Below are positions 21,377-34,720 of a DNA stretch of 64,000 nt, piece by piece. Under the pieces are notes generated by a model. That model made no database searches, was not told the DNA's origin, and saw only the letters and a list, made by a program, of their open reading frames with translations. Where the stretch lies: NCBI GenBank assembly GCA_011009095.1, contig VTPC01000491.1:53097-117096 (forward strand), written 5' to 3'. A program made the translations under genes and the position numbers. Every line of letters begins with the position of its first letter. Position 1 is the stretch's first letter. Source of the stretch: Ignelater luminosus (lineage: Eukaryota; Arthropoda; Insecta; Coleoptera; Elateridae).

Positions 21377-24300
21377 TCGAACAATAATACCTTAAGCGAT
21401 GGATCTTCACTATATTATACAATTTTCTTAAACCTATGCTGAAAGCCAAACATATTGATACTGTTATAATTAATACAAGTTTTATTGATATAAACACATA
21501 GTAGATGTTAATCGGAAGCAGTTAGTTGGAATGGTTGAAAATATTACAGTAGTTTACATCCTGTCGATAATGTTTAAAATATTCATTATGACCATAAGTA
21601 CTCATTGGGCTTTATTTTATATTATCAAGTAAACTGTTTAATAGTGTTGCAGAGCAGTATTATACCGGGTAGCTATGCGCTCTGATTTAAAAATAAATAT
21701 CTTCACTTCTGACAAAGATATGAGAAAAAAACTACATTTTTAAGCCAGAAGATCGAATAACGTTATTGTAAAGTTTCACTTTTTAATCTTTCAAAACTAC
21801 GAAGCACAGTGGGTTATTTCGACTCAAAAGCTGGCCTGAAACCTATAAATGCTTTTCGTACTTGTTACTGTCACAATATTGCTAAAATAATAAGTATCAG
21901 AATATACTTAGTACTTAACAATTACAAATACTTTAAAGTATAGGTGTTACGGCATTGCTGATATTCAAGCACCGAGATGTTTAATACGATGTAAATTCTC
22001 AATAAAAATTATAAAATTATACCAACGATAACTTTAAATTAAATAATGAAGAAATAACTTTTATAAATAAATAGGTGTCAACGAGAATCTTCAGTGAATA
22101 GTAAAAAGTTATCGTAATGTAATGTAGCGGACAAAAATAAAAAAAATGCTCTTACTGTTGAATACTTATATCTAAGCACAGAAAAATGTATAATTAGAAT
22201 GTTAACAAAAACCGCACAGATAGTTTGAAATATGGGCCGTTAAAGTCAACTAATAAGTGAAGAAATTAATAGGTATAAATATGCAAATCGCAAATTTTCG
22301 CAAAATCTTTTTATTGGACATTAGCAAAGATGTAGTAAGCTAATGGCAAACATGCTGCTTGGAAGTATTTGAAAGTTAAACAAACACCTTTTTGAAAATA
22401 AACAATTTGCTATTGGAAATATTACTTGCCAATACTAAAGTTGAGCTGCCGCACTTTCCCTAATACATCTTAATAAGCAAACAAGCAAATATACGTCTAT
22501 CCTCGAAATTTCAAGAGCACAAATATGAATTCAAATCGACCAATAAAACGAGTCAAACTGATGAAGGTTATAAATTTTAATTTTACCTTACAAATTCAAA
22601 GGAAATCATTAAGAAAAACAGGAAAACCAATAGAATGCAGAACACAATGGATGTTCTGCCACAAAAACCGATGACTAATGACGTCAGAAAACGAGTGCAA
22701 AAATGGAACATTCCACAACATGGATTACAAATGTAATTTAGTTATCGATCCTTTTTATGAATACGTTTTTTTTTTCGAATTAAGATTTTCAAATGATTGA
22801 TAAAAATAATAGTTTTAGGCGTTGTGGCGTTCTTAGAGGTGGAAAAAAATATATAAATTTGGAAAAGCCACAAGAGCTCGCCAACTAGCTCACTTCATCT
22901 GCGCTTTCGTGTAGCGGGTTAAAAGAAAGTGACCGTTGAAGGCTTCCAGTGCTGCAAAGTAAACAAAAAAAAAGCCAAAGTAGTAAAACAGTAGCAAAAA
23001 AAAACTGAAAGCATTCAAGACAAAAACAAATTTCTAGGTATAAGACTTCAATTATATTGAGATTTTTATGCAACAAGATTAAGAATAAAAAGTACATATA
23101 AATATAAACAAAGTTACTAAATATTATCGTCATAGATTAAAGCAGAGTTAATTTTATTAAATGCGGTAGTGTGACGTTACCCTTTACAAAAATGTATGGA
23201 TTTAAATAGTTTAATTATTATTAATTAGTAAATAAATAAGTTAAATTGTATAACAATAATATCCGATAATTAACTACAAAACTTTATTTACAAAAAAGGA
23301 CAAGGAAGAAAGTAGAAGGGAAATAGTTATTTACGCACCAAGAGAGGAAAGTAATTTGTCGTAATCACGTGGACACTAGTATTACTTACTCCCGTGGGAC
23401 GTACATTTTTTCGCCCCTAAACTAAATTTATTTTTATTTGGAACAGGGACGTAATGATCCATTACAGGCCTTGGGACGTTATAAGGATGGAAAATAGTTT
23501 TAACTGCTTAATAAGCGGTTTAGTTACTAGGAAAAACGGGTTTAATAGACTCTTTTTAAAAATATGTAAGAGTGTACTGGTACGTCGAGTGAAGATCTCA
23601 CCCTAGATGGATAAAGACCGTACCATTCGATAACGGCCGGAAGTGACACGTGTTTTTGTACCAAGCTTTTTCGGTTCCTGAGGTATAAATTGGAATGATA
23701 AACGTCAAGTAGTTATTAAAAAGCTTAATAGCCCTCCGCGAGCTGTCTGATTTTATTAGACACCCACTATGTAGCTTCGAAACAGATTAGGTAAAAAATT
23801 AAAAAACAATTAAAAAAATTCTGTATAGATTCCTCGAGGAAACCACTTAAAAAATACTTCTAAGCACTCTAGGCGCCAGAACGATCAAGCGGAAAATAAA
23901 CGCGCTTTTTAAAATTTCGACGGCAAAAGGTGATTCTATAAATTGAAATTTCATATAAAAATTAATATAAACTAAAACATGTTATACCGGGCGTACCAAT
24001 ATCTGCAAAGAAATAATTGAGATTTAAGTGACGGATTACAGAGCGTAGAGACAAAAACAATGAGTAGATTTACTAGTAAAATGTTAAATTTAAATTTGAT
24101 TAACAGAAGAACTAGTATCGACGTCTAGAGGTATCCCAATTATTACCAACTTAAATAATATACATCCGGGCAAGATCTTGAAACTATTTATATACCTAGT
24201 GTTCATATATTCATTAATTTTTATTATCTTGTTTGCCAAATGAGAAAATTTTGAATATTTTTGGAAGTTCGGGTTATTATAAAACGAACAAAGTTTAAAC

Positions 24301-26999
24301 CTTCGGAACGCACCGATTACCAATAAAAACATAAATCGACATGCCAACAAACTTTATTGGTTACCAGTTGACACTGATTAACAATACAGTTTGAGGTCAT
24401 TGTGATCCTGTATTCTGATTGGTTGATACTTTACTTTTCAATTTTCAAACTGAGAACCTTATTTGTTCCATTTCTAAGCATGATGAGGCGTTTATGCTGA
24501 TGCTGATCACTGTATGAGAGTTAATTCTGTAATATTTTATTGACTAGAAATTTTTCTTCTTACGCTTTGCAATTATTATTTGTACACGAAAACAATTGGA
24601 ATTGATTTTGATTATTCAGAATTTTTTAGTTAGTCGAAAATAACCAAGTAAACCAATCCTGAATATGATAGGTTTCAATCTTACTTTAACAAAAAGTTGA
24701 GTAACATATGTTTTTTTTGAGAAACTTAAATAGTTGAATATTTCTTTACATCAAATGGCTTTACAGTTAGTATTCAATTTTAATGTAATACTGTACAGTT
24801 TTATTTACACCATTTATATAAACTTAATTTTACCCTTTTAAATTTATTTTTACTTTTACCCCGTTGTGTGAAGTTTTATTTTTTTATAAATCATTACCAA
24901 TTAATTTTAATAATATCATCAAACCATGTCAAGTCTCATTTGTCAATTTAAATTATATTTAATTAATATTATTATCAATATTATTAATAATACCTATTTA
25001 AAAAGACAAATAATCAAAAAAAGATCAACGCTGTTTTATTTAAGATAGATCTGTAATGTCAGAAATCATGGAATTTAGAAATGCTATTTACAGCAATATA
25101 AATATACAACTTCAGTAAGCCAACAAATACAGCAAATGATGATTCTGTGATTGAAGCAATAGAAAATCTGTTTAAAGAAGATCTTATTAAATTAATGCTG
25201 CTGGCCAAAAACTGTAATTGTAATTGTAATTCTCAATATATTTCTTTAAAGGAATGATATCAATTTCCTTACAAATCTTAATAAAAACCCCGTTATAGAG
25301 AATAATATATTGACTACGTGTAGTTATATTATTCTAATTGAATCTTATTACACTTATTAATACGGTGAACAGTTTAATTTATTCTGTGTTGTAATTTTTT
25401 TTCGAAGGCTTTTTTTCAAAGGCTTAAATTTAAATTAAATTGATTCAAACGTTTATTTTTCACTGTTTCTCCAATAATTAATTATATTTTACTTTGTTTG
25501 ATATGCAATAAATGGAAAGTATGTAAATATTGTTTTGCAGGTGTTTAACTAAACTTTTTTTAAAATAAAAATATGTACCAATGGAGCTAAATATTCGCTT
25601 TTAATATCGTGTGTGCACAATAAATAGCATTACAGGGAAAAGAGTTTTTATTTTTAATTATTTTGATCTCTTTCTTTAATCAGATTTTTAGGTAATGCAG
25701 AAAATGTTATGTAGAATCAAACAAAAATATAAATTACTAAATAGAAGCATTTGTTTGTATTACGATGTTTACAGTCAAACACCTGCTAATATGCTTTCCC
25801 AGCCAAGACGAATGATTGAATAGCAAGGAGTGCTATACAAAATTTAACTATATTATGCGAGATTTGCATATTAATTACTATAAATAGTAAAAGCAGTTAT
25901 TCTTTTTTTAACTTTAATAGAGCAGGGGCACTATTTTATTTCTCTATTACTTCAAAACGTTTTTTAAATTCTTTTATATTGTACCTGTGTATTATTGTTT
26001 TCTGTTCGTTTTCGAGGCTTCTGTTATTTATAGAATGCCTAAATCCAAAAGTTCGATAAATGATATTGTTTTCCTTTATCCTTTTTATTTAACCGTAGCG
26101 GTTCTGTACTTATACTGTGGATTAATTTCTATTTTTAGTAAATCTCCAATAAATATGTAATTTTAATAGACGATTCAAATTTAACTGAATTACTGACGCT
26201 ATTGAATACTTGCTTGACTTATTACTTGTTCAATTAGAAATAATTTAATAGTAAATATGACTTTTTAGAAAATTCTCATAAAGATTATCTAAAATGATTT
26301 AGTTTAAGAAAATTCATTATTTCTACCGTAACTGGTTTAATTATAGTTAAGAGTGTTGCATATTAAACTTTAAATTCGATGATCGTATGTTTAATATAGG
26401 ACAATAGCTTATACGTAGTTATAAACTTTGGGGATAAAAATGTAAAGTATGTCTTCTTCTCGGATGAGGATGTAAAATTATAGATAATATATCATTGAGG
26501 TATTTGACACTTTAAAAACCTTCAACTAAACAAAAGTATACTGAAATTGCGATGCAAGTTGTTAGAGCCCAAAACCTCAAAATCTCATTGGGTCTAATAA
26601 CAGTGGACAGATAGCGCAAAGTGGACGATAATACATAGCACTTAGCGGTGATGGATACTGCAAAATGTACAGTGGATAGCGTATGATGAACAGTTAACAG
26701 ATGGTGCCCAAAAATAATAGGAATAATACAAACAGATGGTTTGCAATTAGGTCCATTAAACAATTTGTCGATATGCTTTGCTACTAAGGTGATATGTTAT
26801 TCTCATATTTCAATACTTCAAGCTAATTTAGTTTTTTTCTATTATTTTTTCTTTTGTTTGACCCTGTATCACTTTCTCTCTTGACTAACCGATCTTTATC
26901 AGAAAAGACTGCTTTATTAGTAAACTCTATATATCTGTTCAGTATTTTGAGCTTTTGTTTCCTGAATGAAGCGCAATTCGAGCATCAATTACGATAAAT
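21377..26999. other. Gene-free, very AT-rich stretch
   Basis: No gene is supported. Features seen are small: a short inverted repeat around GCAGAACA...TGTTCTGC at about 22637-22659, three GGGACGT words at 23395-23480, a three-copy TGTAAT repeat near 25215, and a hairpin at 25300-25334. Minus frames at 22885-23133, 24090-24350 and 26512-26763 have no recognisable motif. Confidence 0.5.
25300..25334. repeat. Short hairpin
   Basis: GAATAATATA at the left pairs with TATATTATTC at the right, and ACTAC pairs with GTAGT around the centre, giving a stem of about 15 bp with a 3-base bulge and a 2-base loop. It is probably a chance structure in AT-rich DNA. Confidence 0.45.
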
Positions 27000-27296
27000 T
27001 TAATAAAATACAAAAATTAATTCTTCAAAAACCAATCGGCCAATTTGATTTTTTTAAACACCACTGCATTCTAGTATTGAAGACCTTTAATTTGATGTGC
27101 CACATGCCATATCATCCAATTTAAAATTTTAAAGTGGGCGTGGCTGGAGCTTAAGGGTAGAATCTTAATCGAAGACTATGTACATAGTTTAGTCTCCCCC
27201 TTCCGGTATAGGAAAATGCCCTTGGATGTATTCCGATATTGTTTTTGGTTTTCAAGATATTCAGGGTGAGAAGTTTTAAAATGATCACCCTTTATA
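27000..27296 (-). repeat. IS630-type MITE-like fragment
   Basis: The end reads TCACCCTTTATA at 27285-27296, a degenerate CACCCTGTATA terminus. About 30 bp inside lies TTCAGGGTGAGAAGTTTTAA, a mirrored internal copy of the end, a pattern I recall from non-autonomous insect elements of this group. The left boundary is uncertain. It carries no coding capacity. Confidence 0.4.
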
Positions 27297-29229
27297 ATCT
27301 CCGTATTTCACATCGCGACTGACAAGTAAGGTTGTTGATGGTTTATCACAACAAGCCTTCACAAAAGTTTTTAAAAAAAAAGGACAGTCTACCTTTTGTT
27401 AAATCCGAAGGCTGAGGAATGTCTGAAAGCTTCAGATGCGGCCTGAGGCCTTTAGAAAAATTGTTACTACTACCGCAAATTACTTATTATAAGCAAACTA
27501 ATAAGCCAGTTGTTGTTGTTGTTATGGCAAGCATAATAAACCTAAATAATCCAAGTATGTACCCAACTTGAGAGTACGTTTTGAAACTATCATTTTGGTT
27601 TCAGATTTTCCAACCATCTTGCGAATTTAAAATGTGATGTTTTCATAAAAGCAGCCTATTTTATGACTAATAATCTAGAAGTTACAAAGCTTTCATTAAG
27701 CGCAATATTCACGTTCCTTTTCATAAGCAAGAAAGTTTCTAATTTTTTGTAATCGTGAAATATAATTAACTTTTTTGTTAACTACCGAGATATCAACAAT
27801 AAACCGAAAAATTAGTGTTAACGTTGTAGTTTTATGTTTATTTAAAGAAACTTGAAACTTAGGATATAAAAACCTATCGTAAGAGCTGAAGCAAATCGAT
27901 AAAATATACAATTAATAAACTGCTGTAAAAAATTATTATTCAAATCAAGTCTGTATAGTTTAATTATAATTTTCATAGTTTCAAGTCTCAATACTTTCCT
28001 TACCTTCGTACGCACTGAATTATTGATGTAAGACAAGGGTATCATTCCAACTTTTTCAATTGACTTCTTTTGAAGGGTGAAATTTGACAGCTGTTGGACG
28101 TTCTCATATTTTTGTTATAACTCTCATACTACAATGCATAGAAGTAATATCTGACAAATTCTAAAGCTTCTGTAAGAAGCAAATCAATTCATTGATTTAT
28201 TTGAAAGTAAAATGTCTTTTTATGAATGTTAATGTTGCACTAACATAAGAGGAGTTCGCAATTAATGAAAATGAGTAACACAGTGTTGACGTAAATATAA
28301 ATGAGGAAATAAAAGTCATTTTATATAAATTGGTCCTTCTACAGTAAAAAACTGTACGAACGTATTTCTTTGTTTTCAAGTTCTTAATATTACGTATACG
28401 CTACCATGCCATTTCACGACAATTGTGTTATCCACTTTAAGCCACCATTAATTTCATATCGGCGTTGCGTTACATAGTAAAGACAATATTAAGTTACAGC
28501 TATCAAACTTTTCATTGCTGTAACTAACAATAGTCTGAGCACTGTAATATCGAGTACATTTATCAACCAAAATAATGCCTCTTACTGAATCTTTGAAACA
28601 GGTTAAACGTTTTTCGGTAATATTTTAACTCTATTTTAAATTGCAAAATATTCCTTCGTTCGATTCAGCATCTAGAGATTATTATTTATGGTTTAACGTA
28701 AGGATCTCTCAAAGACCTCTGTGCTCATCAAAAAGTTAAGCATCGGTTTTGTTGGAATATTTCTGTTACCGGAATTAGAACAGCAACTTCAAAGTAATTG
28801 TATCTCCATATTAAAGAATTGAAATGTAGCCAAAAAGTCTGAAAGGACTCCATATATATTTTATTACGTCTTTTACATATGGGTTGTTGCTGAAATTGAT
28901 ACTACGTATGTAATTGCTTATTCAATGTGATACATTAACAGGCGGAACACGTTTCCAAAGTTGTTTTCCTTTGTGAAAGAACTGTTTTTAACACTTTTAT
29001 CAAGATGGATGGACTCTTTAAAAATAGCCTTTGCAGTCTTCGATCAGCAATGAAACTATACTGTAAGTAGAAAAAACTAAATCATGTCAATATTGTGCGA
29101 AATATTTGTCTGAAACTAATTATTGCACAAAACTAATTTTTGATTTAGCTATAAACTTATCTTTGTTTGCTTATTGTTTATTTATTGTCAAACTGAAAAA
29201 GTTACTTAAACAGTAGGTTTCTTTTTCTA

Positions 29230-29330
29230 AACCTAACCTACTTAGCGTTAATTATTTGTTCAAGTCTCTCAAACTTTTTGACTTGTCCCGGTACTAAGAA
29301 AAAAAGGTTTTGATGATATTTTGTTTTACA
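29230..29330 (+). repeat. Dispersed repeat, copy 2
   Basis: This copy shares the CAAACTTTTTGACTTGTCCC and TACTAAGAAAAAAAGG blocks with the copy at 18905-18985. No terminus is visible beside it. Confidence 0.55.
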
Positions 29331-30418
29331 GAAGTATACTTTAATGTAGAAATAATTATTGACGTTTTACATAGAATAGTTGAAAAATACTAATAACGAT
29401 GTAGCGTTTGTTTTACACCACCATGACACAGCACATATAGTATTGAATCGGCAGGTTTCTGTTGCAACGATTAAATTCTTAAATTTGATTTTTTTTTTAT
29501 TATTTCAATCATCATATGTTTTTTCTCAAGCACATAGATTGTGTACTACAAATTCGTAAAAGGCACATTTTTATCAGAAAGGTTTGGCCGATATTGAAAT
29601 GAAAATTAGAATTACAATACATAGAGAAAAGCTGATGATTTCAATGCCGGTGTTGTGCTCTATCAAAGATAGCTTGGTTGTATGTTTTCAGAAATTACTA
29701 TTAGCAGACACGATTTTCAAACATCAAACGAAATTACGATTATGTATTGCAGCACTAGACATTATACTGTATTACAGTACTGCATTAGAAATGACAGTTC
29801 TTTTTCTCAAGTTCACCAGGGGATGGTTTCTGCTTGATGTATGCATCTTGAGAAAGTTTTTTATACCTATTACTGCATCCAGTAATACCCAGATTTTTAT
29901 TAAAGTTATTGTTAGATCTCAGAATAAATCTCTAGATGTTTTAAATAATAATACCCTTCGTAGATCTTGAAAATGAAAAAAGTATATTGCAGAAGCGACG
30001 AAGTTTTTATAATTAAATACTGTGCTATTCAAACTTTCTTATCTCTATCGAGATATTTTTCTAAAAATTGCAGTTGCAGGAGAAGCATTTCGGTTGTAAA
30101 AGAATCTGCTGACGCCGAAATACAAGTAGGTCAAAACTTGGGCCAAGTCCTTGCTACTTTATATTGTCATCAAGGGTAGTAGACGCAGCGGAACCGGACC
30201 GGATCACCCCCGTTGCTGGATGCATAACTCAAAGTTCAATGTTACTTTACGCTCCGACTATTTCATTCGACAGCGGGAATATTATTACATCGTATTTTTT
30301 AGGACTTCCATCGTCTTGGAATGCATTTACTACATTTAATGTATTACTGTTCGATCGGTTTAGCCGTAGCAAAATTGAATTTTGCTAGATTGCCATCAGT
30401 AGTTGCTGTTCAAAGTCG

Positions 30419-30455
30419 TTAGCGTTAGGGTTCGACGTCGAGCCGTTAGCGCTAA
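30419..30455. repeat. Imperfect palindrome, about 37 bp
   Basis: TTAGCGTTAGGGTTCGACG on the left is the inverted copy of the right half ending GCCGTTAGCGCTAA, with the perfect palindrome CGACGTCG at the centre. It is GC-rich for this window and lies at the end of the less AT-rich segment 30060-30470. Confidence 0.6.
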
Positions 30456-33400
30456 TTACAGATAGTATCCTGTTATAATATACAGGATGAACGAGCCTGA
30501 ATTGTTTGATTACGAGGTAGATTAATGTATGTTGTTATGGTGTGTATTTGGGAAAAAGTTAACAAGGGATTAATGTGGGTGTATTGTTAGCTCTATTGTA
30601 GTTGAAGTTTGTCGAGAGTTCAAACATCCAACTTTGTATTTCATCAGCACGCAAACCACATTTATTTTGCGTAAACGATTTGTAAAACGAATAAAATGAA
30701 ATTGGTCCTTGTACTTGATAAAATATTTATGAATAGAATTCTTTTCGAGCAGTTTGTATGTGATTTACTTTTTATAACGGTGAAATTTCAATATTCCTAT
30801 ACAAAGGCAAATTTATGACTTCCATTACCAATGCTATTATAAAAGCTCTTCTATAAAAATTCTCTAGCAGAAGGATTAGTCTTTAAGATCCCCGTATAAT
30901 GATATCACTTAACGGAGAGCGTGAGAAAGTGGCAGTCGCACCACTCTGTCTTTCTGATAAATCATGGGATTACAATGATCCACTTCGTCGATTCTAGCTT
31001 TATTCATTTTACGACACTTTGGATCCTTATTTAATTTCTTCTGTTTAAGTTTATTGAAGGGAAGTTATTTTGTTTATTTAGATTTCCAGAGAAATTATTT
31101 TAGCATTCAGTTAGATAAATAACTGTAAGCGAAAAAGAAATTTTAATGTTATACAAGGTAGATATTTTTAAAGTGATGCTTCAAAATACAAACGAGACGT
31201 GGGCTTCGACAATTCATTGTGCTCTGCTTTTGGTGTTTGCTGAACAAGAAAAATATATTGTCAAAGCATTAGAAGCTTTCAAACGGTCTCACTTTCAAGA
31301 AACAAAAAACTTTTCGGCATAAACCCGGAAACCAAACTGAAAACAAAAGGTCATGACCGCTTTTAGTTTGTAAGTCCAGTAGGCGAAAATATACTACATT
31401 TTGGAGAGCATTTACTATTTAAACTAACTTGTTAAATAAATTTAAACTGGAAATCGAAGTTTCTGATTGATGTAGGCCTAATGGATTTGTTTGATTCCAA
31501 GAATACTTCAACTAATTGAAATTCACCCAATTTTAATTTATTTTCAGTTACTTTTACATTATGATTACTGCGCATAATGAAGCTGCAAGTAAATCAAATT
31601 TCTACACCTTCAATATCACTAAGAGATACACTGTAAGAGATATGAAGTTGGTTAAATTAGAAAAAAGTTGCCTGGTTTGAAGACTAAATTTAGCGATGTT
31701 TTTGTTTTTGTTTTAAATCACGACTTACTACATATTCACTATTCACTAAAATGAGATATCTCAGGAATGAATAAAGATAGAAAAGAACAGAAAAGAGAGG
31801 ATTCAAAGAACTTATGCTTTATTTATTTTTGCGATCATTTTTGTTTTACTTAGACGGTGGAACTGTAACGCAATTTAACGCCTACTTGATTCTCATATTG
31901 ATGAATAGCACGTTTTTATCTGCTTTTCACTACTGTAGTAAGTTTTGACGTAGCTATTTGTTTGTTTTAGCAAATTATGAAGTAAAAACTATTTTTACAA
32001 GACCACTATTAGTAGTGTGCCGCGAGTAATCGTGGCATTAAACATATGATAATCGTGTATTTATTAATTAGTTTTGCGGATATCAACTTTAGAAATGCTT
32101 TTAACATGTAACTACCATGAACAAATTATTGTTTGTCCATTTGGCTGATTTCGTAGCTTTTTATGTTTCCAAAACTTCAATAGTGCGACACATTTCTGCT
32201 ACTTCTTGTACACTAGGTTTTAGGTTATTTAAGTAAAGAGCACTTATTTAGTATTCGATAAAATATCCTAAATCCTACTGTAATCTTACCTATTTCTTTT
32301 CACCTGTACAACCTCCATTATTATCAGGAAAATTTTTACAGAGACTTGACTGTCATCTCGTCTGATTACGTTTTTCTGTACATCCTCAAGGATGCTCATA
32401 CTCTGCTTGCAAATACTTTAAGAAATATAATGAAGTACATCAAACTATGACAAAGAATGGTCTTTAAATTCAAGTACATCTCATGGTTTCGTACGCGGTT
32501 TTTTCTATAGGGGAAACTCGGAAATTCATCGATTTTCATGAAAAAACAAGACATTACCTGGCACATTAATGCTTCATCTTACCATGCCTGATATGCTTAA
32601 CATCAGAAGACTCTGCGTCATCTTTCACCTGCTTCTTTAAATGGGTTGGACGAACTAAAGCCATTTTAAAAGACACATTACTTGAAAGTTGGTGGATGCC
32701 CGAAATTATCTATTCTAAGCTTTTAGAGTACTTATGAATCTGATAGTAGTGGCGGAGCACTTTCACAAGTCTACTCGGGAATCTCTCGTTCTTTATTTGC
32801 GAATTTCTCATCATTACACCAGCTGAGTTGGTGTGGAACTGCAGCGTACACGTTCCTAACTTATTTCTATTTACCCTTTGATGCACCTAAGGCTTTTCTA
32901 AAGCTAGACCTTCACACCTTGCTTGTTGTGAAAGAACCTACACTTTTCCTTTTTTTTTCACTATACTACTATTGACCGAAAAATCTTTGCGGTGGTAATC
33001 AAATTATGCAGTCACGTTGCACACATGTTCGATGTCGAAATAAGGTGATCAAAAACGAATTTCTCACTTGGTTAAAGAATTCTTGATGTTTACGCGCAAT
33101 ATCAATCATGATATGGTGCAGACTCTGCGGCACTCTCTTAAAGCAAGAGAAAATAGAAGAAATTTTCAAAATGCATTTTTTGTTGATAAACTTTACACTT
33201 TTCCTTGGGCTTTCAACTATTATAAGAAGTTTTTAACTAAAAGTAATTTACATGGTGTTGTAAATCACTATTTAACCTTTACCTAAAATTCTTTAAATGG
33301 TTTTATCGAGACACCTATTTTGGAGGTATTTTTTAAATAAATGTAGGCCTATAATGCGGAAGAACGGAGAGGAACGCACGAAACCTATTTTACATTATTG

Positions 33401-33859
33401 CCATTAGTCTGGAGCAAGCATACATCAAAATATATTTTGTGTCCATTTGCGTCCAACAAAATAATCTTAATTTTTGTTAAAAGCACGATTATTCGTTCTA
33501 GCGTCCTGCATCATGCTGTAATGGTTCGGAACTTCAAAAACCTTATCAAAGATTGATCTTTCATGTTTTTTATAATACATTTTTTTCCCATAAAGTAGAT
33601 ATATTTAGACAGAACTAACTTTCTGACATTTATCTTAATGCTAGGCTGTGTGTTCAAATTGACTACCCTAAAAAGAGGCATGTTTTTGTTGAATGTTAAA
33701 TATTGTCTTACTTTATAGTACGAACAATAGTCACTACAAAACTTAGAGTATTTTACATATTTTGGTAGAGGCTGAAGCACCCCTGGGAAGGGGTAAGTTT
33801 TTATTAAAAATAAAGATAGCTTTAGTATTGCTTTCTACAGTATTTAGAACGTTTATATT

Positions 33860-34720
33860 TTAGATTTCGGACCAGTTGCGTTCACCAAGGAGACTATCTC
33901 GGTCCTTGCCTTATTTGCAAATATCTTAGAGTCGGTTATGAAATCTATTTCAACTTAATTCTATTTGCGGTGCTTAAATAACGGTGCCCTATTCGACTCT
34001 CCAGACAAAGCATTACAGGCCGTTCAACGTGTTTACTTGTTATTGCTGGATACTGGTTTACAGATTAATATTTGAAAGTTGTAGTTGCCATAATTGGTAA
34101 TTTAAACGTTTATACTTTCTTCCAAATCAGTAAGTGCTCATTTGCTCGGCGTTCCACTTTCTGTTGACTGTACACCTTCCTTACTTGAAAAAAAACTTTT
34201 TCAGTGACATTTAATTAATGGTCTCGTAACTCTAGCGGAATGCTCGACTTCTTACTTACTTCATGCATCATTCTCCATACCTTTGCCCTATTGCTAATCA
34301 GTTATGATGCGGGTAAAAGTTGATTAAAAGTTAGATCCTTAACTGACATTTGAGTGCTATACTTGTGGTTAGTCATTTCGGTCTAGAAATCTTCAATGCT
34401 TAGTATTTGGCAACTCCTGCGTTTTCTACAGGTTCTTAGCCCGAATTGTTAGATATATTGACAAAATAGACAGGAGCGTGGTTGCCTAACAACGTTAGCC
34501 CAGATGGCCTTTCTTCGTACCTAAACAAATGTTGGTAATCTGCTGGAATGCAATTGTCATTATGTTACGGCAACAAGATTGCAAATTCAACGCCCTGTTA
34601 CCTCTCTAGAAGTAGCTGCTTTCTTATTAAATCATTCTTTAGCAAAACTTAGAATTTTGCTACATGCTACTCTTTCCTACAGTTTGACCTACATCTTTTT
34701 AATGCAGAATCAGTTCAGTA
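33860..34720 (+). pseudogene. Reverse transcriptase fossil, LINE-type or unassigned
   Basis: One frame shows CVHQGDYLGPCL, which fits the conserved QGDPLGPxLF block of reverse transcriptases. Then LNNGALFDSPDKALQAVQR occupies the place of the catalytic YLDDGxL block and its following helix, and LLLLDTGLQIN fits the LGLxIN block just after. Further on, GLVTLAECSTSYLLHASFSI continues the expected order. The frame shifts repeatedly and the copy is old. I cannot place it in a clade; it most resembles mobile-element reverse transcriptases annotated in insects and cnidarians without a clear element name. No ends were identified. Confidence 0.7.

Larger units (their letters stand above)
27297..33859. 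other. Gene-poor stretch
   Basis: No gene is supported. The longest frames are 29584-29970 (129 codons from TTG) and 29967-30179, followed by 30164-30388. The segment from 30060 to 30470 is clearly less AT-rich than its surroundings and stays open for about 100 codons with one stop, but I recognise no protein. A second copy of the dispersed repeat lies at 29230-29330 and a palindrome at 30419-30455. The DNA at 30890-31010 is also less AT-rich. The region from about 32.3 kb may include unrecognisable upstream parts of the reverse transcriptase fossil at 33860. Confidence 0.45.

Noticed and set aside
22637-22659. GCAGAACA and TGTTCTGC inverted words, resembling a steroid-receptor half-site pair.
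   Set aside because: The 7-base spacing is not the 3 bases expected for that site, and no target gene is near.
22840-23920. TATA-like box, a GGCGCCAGAACG word that resembles a tRNA primer site, and three GGGACGT words suggested an LTR fossil.
   Set aside because: No pair of long terminal repeats and no recognisable internal domain was seen, so the pieces are too weak to call an element.
28655-28670. GTTCGATTC resembles a tRNA B box.
   Set aside because: The preceding 70 bases do not fold into tRNA arms and contain no A box.
29584-29970. A 129-codon open frame from a TTG start.
   Set aside because: Composition and residues look like AT-rich chance sequence; no motif, signal peptide or splice pattern supports it.
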